A DNA stretch of 64,000 nt from Gadus chalcogrammus (Eukaryota; Chordata; Actinopteri; Gadiformes; Gadidae), in contig NC_079418.1 in NCBI RefSeq assembly GCF_026213295.1, forward strand, positions 9,560,752 to 9,624,751, in the 5' to 3' direction. The notes under the pieces are model-generated. The model was not told the DNA's origin and did not search any database. It saw nothing but the letters and a program-made list of their open reading frames with translations. Position 1 is the stretch's first letter. Every line of letters starts with the position of its first letter. This document shows, piece by piece, positions 58,504 through 64,000 of this stretch. A program made the translations under genes and the position numbers.

Positions 58504-60240
58504 CTCTGTTCTGGATGCAAGTCTGATACCGAGTGCTGGAGAGGTGCTCCCTGCATCCGAACTGGGAGGCTGGAGTGTGCAGCTGGAGACAGAACAGGAG
58601 AACGGGAGCTGGATGGGACGTCCCGAGACTGAAGGAGGAGGCGTTGTGGAAGAGGAGCAGATGAAGAGAGGATGGGGGAGAGGAAAGGAGAGGACAGAGA
58701 GAGGGGGGGAGAAGGGAAAGGGAGAGGGGGAGAAGAGAAAGGAGGGGAGGAAAGAGAGAGAGGAGGAGGGAAGAGGTTCTTGAGGACTGATGTGAAAGTA
58801 AACATTTTAAACCTTTTATAAAAGGTTTTAAATGCTCTCCACCGTTTTTAGGTCACATTTTCAACCTTATGCTTTTGTACATCAAGAGAAATGGCGGCCA
58901 TCTTGAAAAATGCTTGCGTGCTTGAATTTTTGAGGGACAAGCACCGTTTTCCAAAAAAACATCCTTAAGAGAGTATTTTCACAAAATGTTATGCCTACAT
59001 CACTGTTTGAACGATTGACATGATGAGAATTTGACAGAAATAGCGGCCTTCTTGAAAAAATGTTTTTGTTGGCCAACGCCTTTTCCCAAAAAGTGAGCCT
59101 GTGCCAAATTTCATGCTTGTGTACGAATTTGAAAGATTCTGATGAAATATGCCATTAATCTGCTGCAATATTGGGATATGAGTGTCTGCTAAACAACGAG
59201 ATGTAAATCAGTTTCCAAAAATATCAAAAGCCAAACACAGATTTCCAAACTGAACTTGAAATTGAATTAAGGCAGTGCGTACGTTAAGTGTACTTATCCT
59301 TCAACTCAAAAATTATAATGTCCAAATTATTCTGTTGTCATGCTATTATCAATTATTGAAAAGAATGAGTTTACTTTTAACTGATTCAACTGATCAATTG
59401 TTTTTGTCTACGAGCATTTGTTCTATAAATCAACGCAATTCATTGTACCTTTATAAACTTCCACACAATATAAATCAAGTATGTTCAGAGTTCACATAGA
59501 CTCTGAATAGCCTCCCCCTCCCACCCCTTCTACTTATTGTATGTTGTACGTCCTGGCACTTAATCTACGCACTTATTGTGCGTCGTACTTAGTTAGAGTA
59601 TTTAGTAGTGTAGCATCTTATCCTAGTTATCTTTGTTGTATATGGGGATTGGGTTAACCTAGTGATTGTTAGTGCTTGGCACTTATTTCTATGAACATCC
59701 TTACTCTACCGACAGAGATGCATTTTTGTTTCTCTTTCTTCTGACAAATGTACTTATTGTAAGTCACTTTGGCTGCAAGTGTCTGCTAAATGCCCTAAAT
59801 GTAAGACTACCATTTTTAGGTCACATTCACAGGCTTTAAGGGGAGTTTCTTTGTGGATAAAAGTGTCTGCTTGAAAATCTAGGATGAAAATCACACCCTA
59901 AAAATATCAAAAGCCAAACAAAGATATCCGAATCTGACTTTAAGTGAGATTCTTTTTTTTGACGAGTCTACATATTCCATGCTCTTTGTGCTAACGTAAC
60001 TAATCGTCAAAATGGTATTATGCACTTTTAACAGATTCAACTTATCAAATCTTTTTTTCTCAAAGTGATTGTATTAAGGGCTACAAGCATTTGAGTGATT
60101 GTTCTTGATCTTCAACGCAATTCATTATGCCTTCACACATTTCCACAAAATATAAATAAAGTACAAGAAAAAGTCTCCACACACTTTTTAGACCTTTTAA
60201 TAGCCAGCAGTTACATCAAGCTAACCCCAAAACACCCCTG

Positions 60241-60242
<2 letters not shown>
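58504..60242. other. Spacer between the Ras-like gene and HARBI1
   Basis: Purine-rich GAGGAGG DNA at 58640-58775; then two diverged copies of a segment with AAAAATATCAAAAGCCAAACA (59217, 59897) and ATTCAACT...TCAA (59383, 60030); a SINE tail at 59690-59805. No gene seen. Confidence 0.4.
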
Positions 60243-60290
<48 letters not shown>

Positions 60291-60366
60291 CACCCTCATT
60301 CTCATACACACTGACTGAATTTGCTACCACACCCCAATTCACGACGCACAAACCCCAACATCCACA

Positions 60367-60403
<37 letters not shown>

Positions 60404-60415
60404 GAGTGAGAGTGA

Positions 60416-60479
<64 letters not shown>

Positions 60480-60522
60480 GACAGAGACAGAGACAGAGAC
60501 AGAGACAGAGAGAGAGACAGAC

Positions 60523-60567
<45 letters not shown>

Positions 60568-60648
60568 GACAGAGACAGAGACAGAGACAGAGACAGAGAG
60601 AGAGACAGACAGAGACAGAGAGAGAGAGAGAGAGACAGAGAGAGACTC
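60243..60648. repeat. (CA)n and (GA)n/(CAGA)n downstream of HARBI1
   Basis: (CA)n at 60243-60287, then 60368-60646 of GA and ACAGAG units that run to within a few bases of the HARBI1 stop codon. The HARBI1 3' UTR therefore begins in a microsatellite. Confidence 0.95.
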
Positions 60649-63829
<3,181 letters not shown>

Positions 63830-64000
63830 CTTTGAAAAACCGGGGTGCAAATTATACATTTTCATTATTATAAATATATTAGGGGTGTGAATCCCTCATG
63901 TAAAAGACGATACGATTCGTGTTTAGCAACATGGTCACGGTACGATTCAAGAAAAGATACATGTTGATAACAAACAATTCAGTACGATTCAATTAGATGC

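Noticed and set aside
58392..58805. 137-codon minus-strand frame with MFTFTSVLKN start
   Set aside because: Proline/serine-rich translation of purine-rich DNA in a frame other than the GTPase P-loop frame that splices correctly.

Overview
This is vertebrate nuclear DNA, almost certainly from a ray-finned fish. Evidence: split genes with GT-AG introns and vertebrate family signatures, tRNA-headed SINEs, LINE 3' ends typical of teleosts, Tc1/mariner, hAT, PIF/Harbinger and TTAA-type DNA elements, and an extreme load of (GT)n, (CT)n, (GACA)n and (CATC)n. The microsatellite load suggests a cod-like (gadiform) fish, but that is inference from texture only.

Six genes were rebuilt by hand from splice sites and recognised protein families. 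On + are the 3' part of FAM184A (exons 68-214, 1029-1146, 4454-4558) and a complete 8-exon RTRAF/hCLE (34537-45901). On - are a short phospholamban-like ORF without an in-frame Met (13668-13829), a complete 3-exon alpha-A-crystallin (48094-50650), a complete 7-exon RERG/RASL11-type small GTPase (53333-58503), and HARBI1 lacking its N-terminus (60649-63829, running off the right edge). RTRAF and alpha-A-crystallin converge, as do FAM184A and the phospholamban-like gene; the last pair is also neighbouring and convergent in mammals, which supports both calls. The remaining genes do not form an obvious pathway; they are housekeeping (RTRAF, tRNA-ligase complex), lens (CRYAA), signalling (GTPase) and a domesticated transposase (HARBI1).

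Layout: 1-4.6 kb FAM184A tail with MITEs in its introns; 4.6-13.6 kb a MITE field with a nested insertion at 8.3-9.8 kb; 13.7 kb the phospholamban-like ORF; 14-34.5 kb a roughly 20 kb gene-poor tract of microsatellites, LINE debris, a PIF-type MITE, hAT elements, a 2.1 kb TTAA element and a 1 kb palindromic foldback inside a 2.2 kb TTAA element; 34.5-45.9 kb RTRAF, whose introns carry a fossil Harbinger transposase, a telomere-like array and a tandem duplication with one transposon-filled and one empty copy; 46-51 kb alpha-A-crystallin; 51.3-52.9 kb a dead Tc1-like element with another repeat inside its left inverted repeat; 53-64 kb the GTPase and HARBI1.

Most interesting: a phospholamban-like gene with a disturbed start; HARBI1 with Asp where the third catalytic Glu is expected and an apparent GC-AG intron; a GTPase with degraded G1/G3 motifs; and transposon insertions whose target duplications can be read directly. 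Exon boundaries come from manual splice-site and reading-frame consistency plus family knowledge; no search was run.
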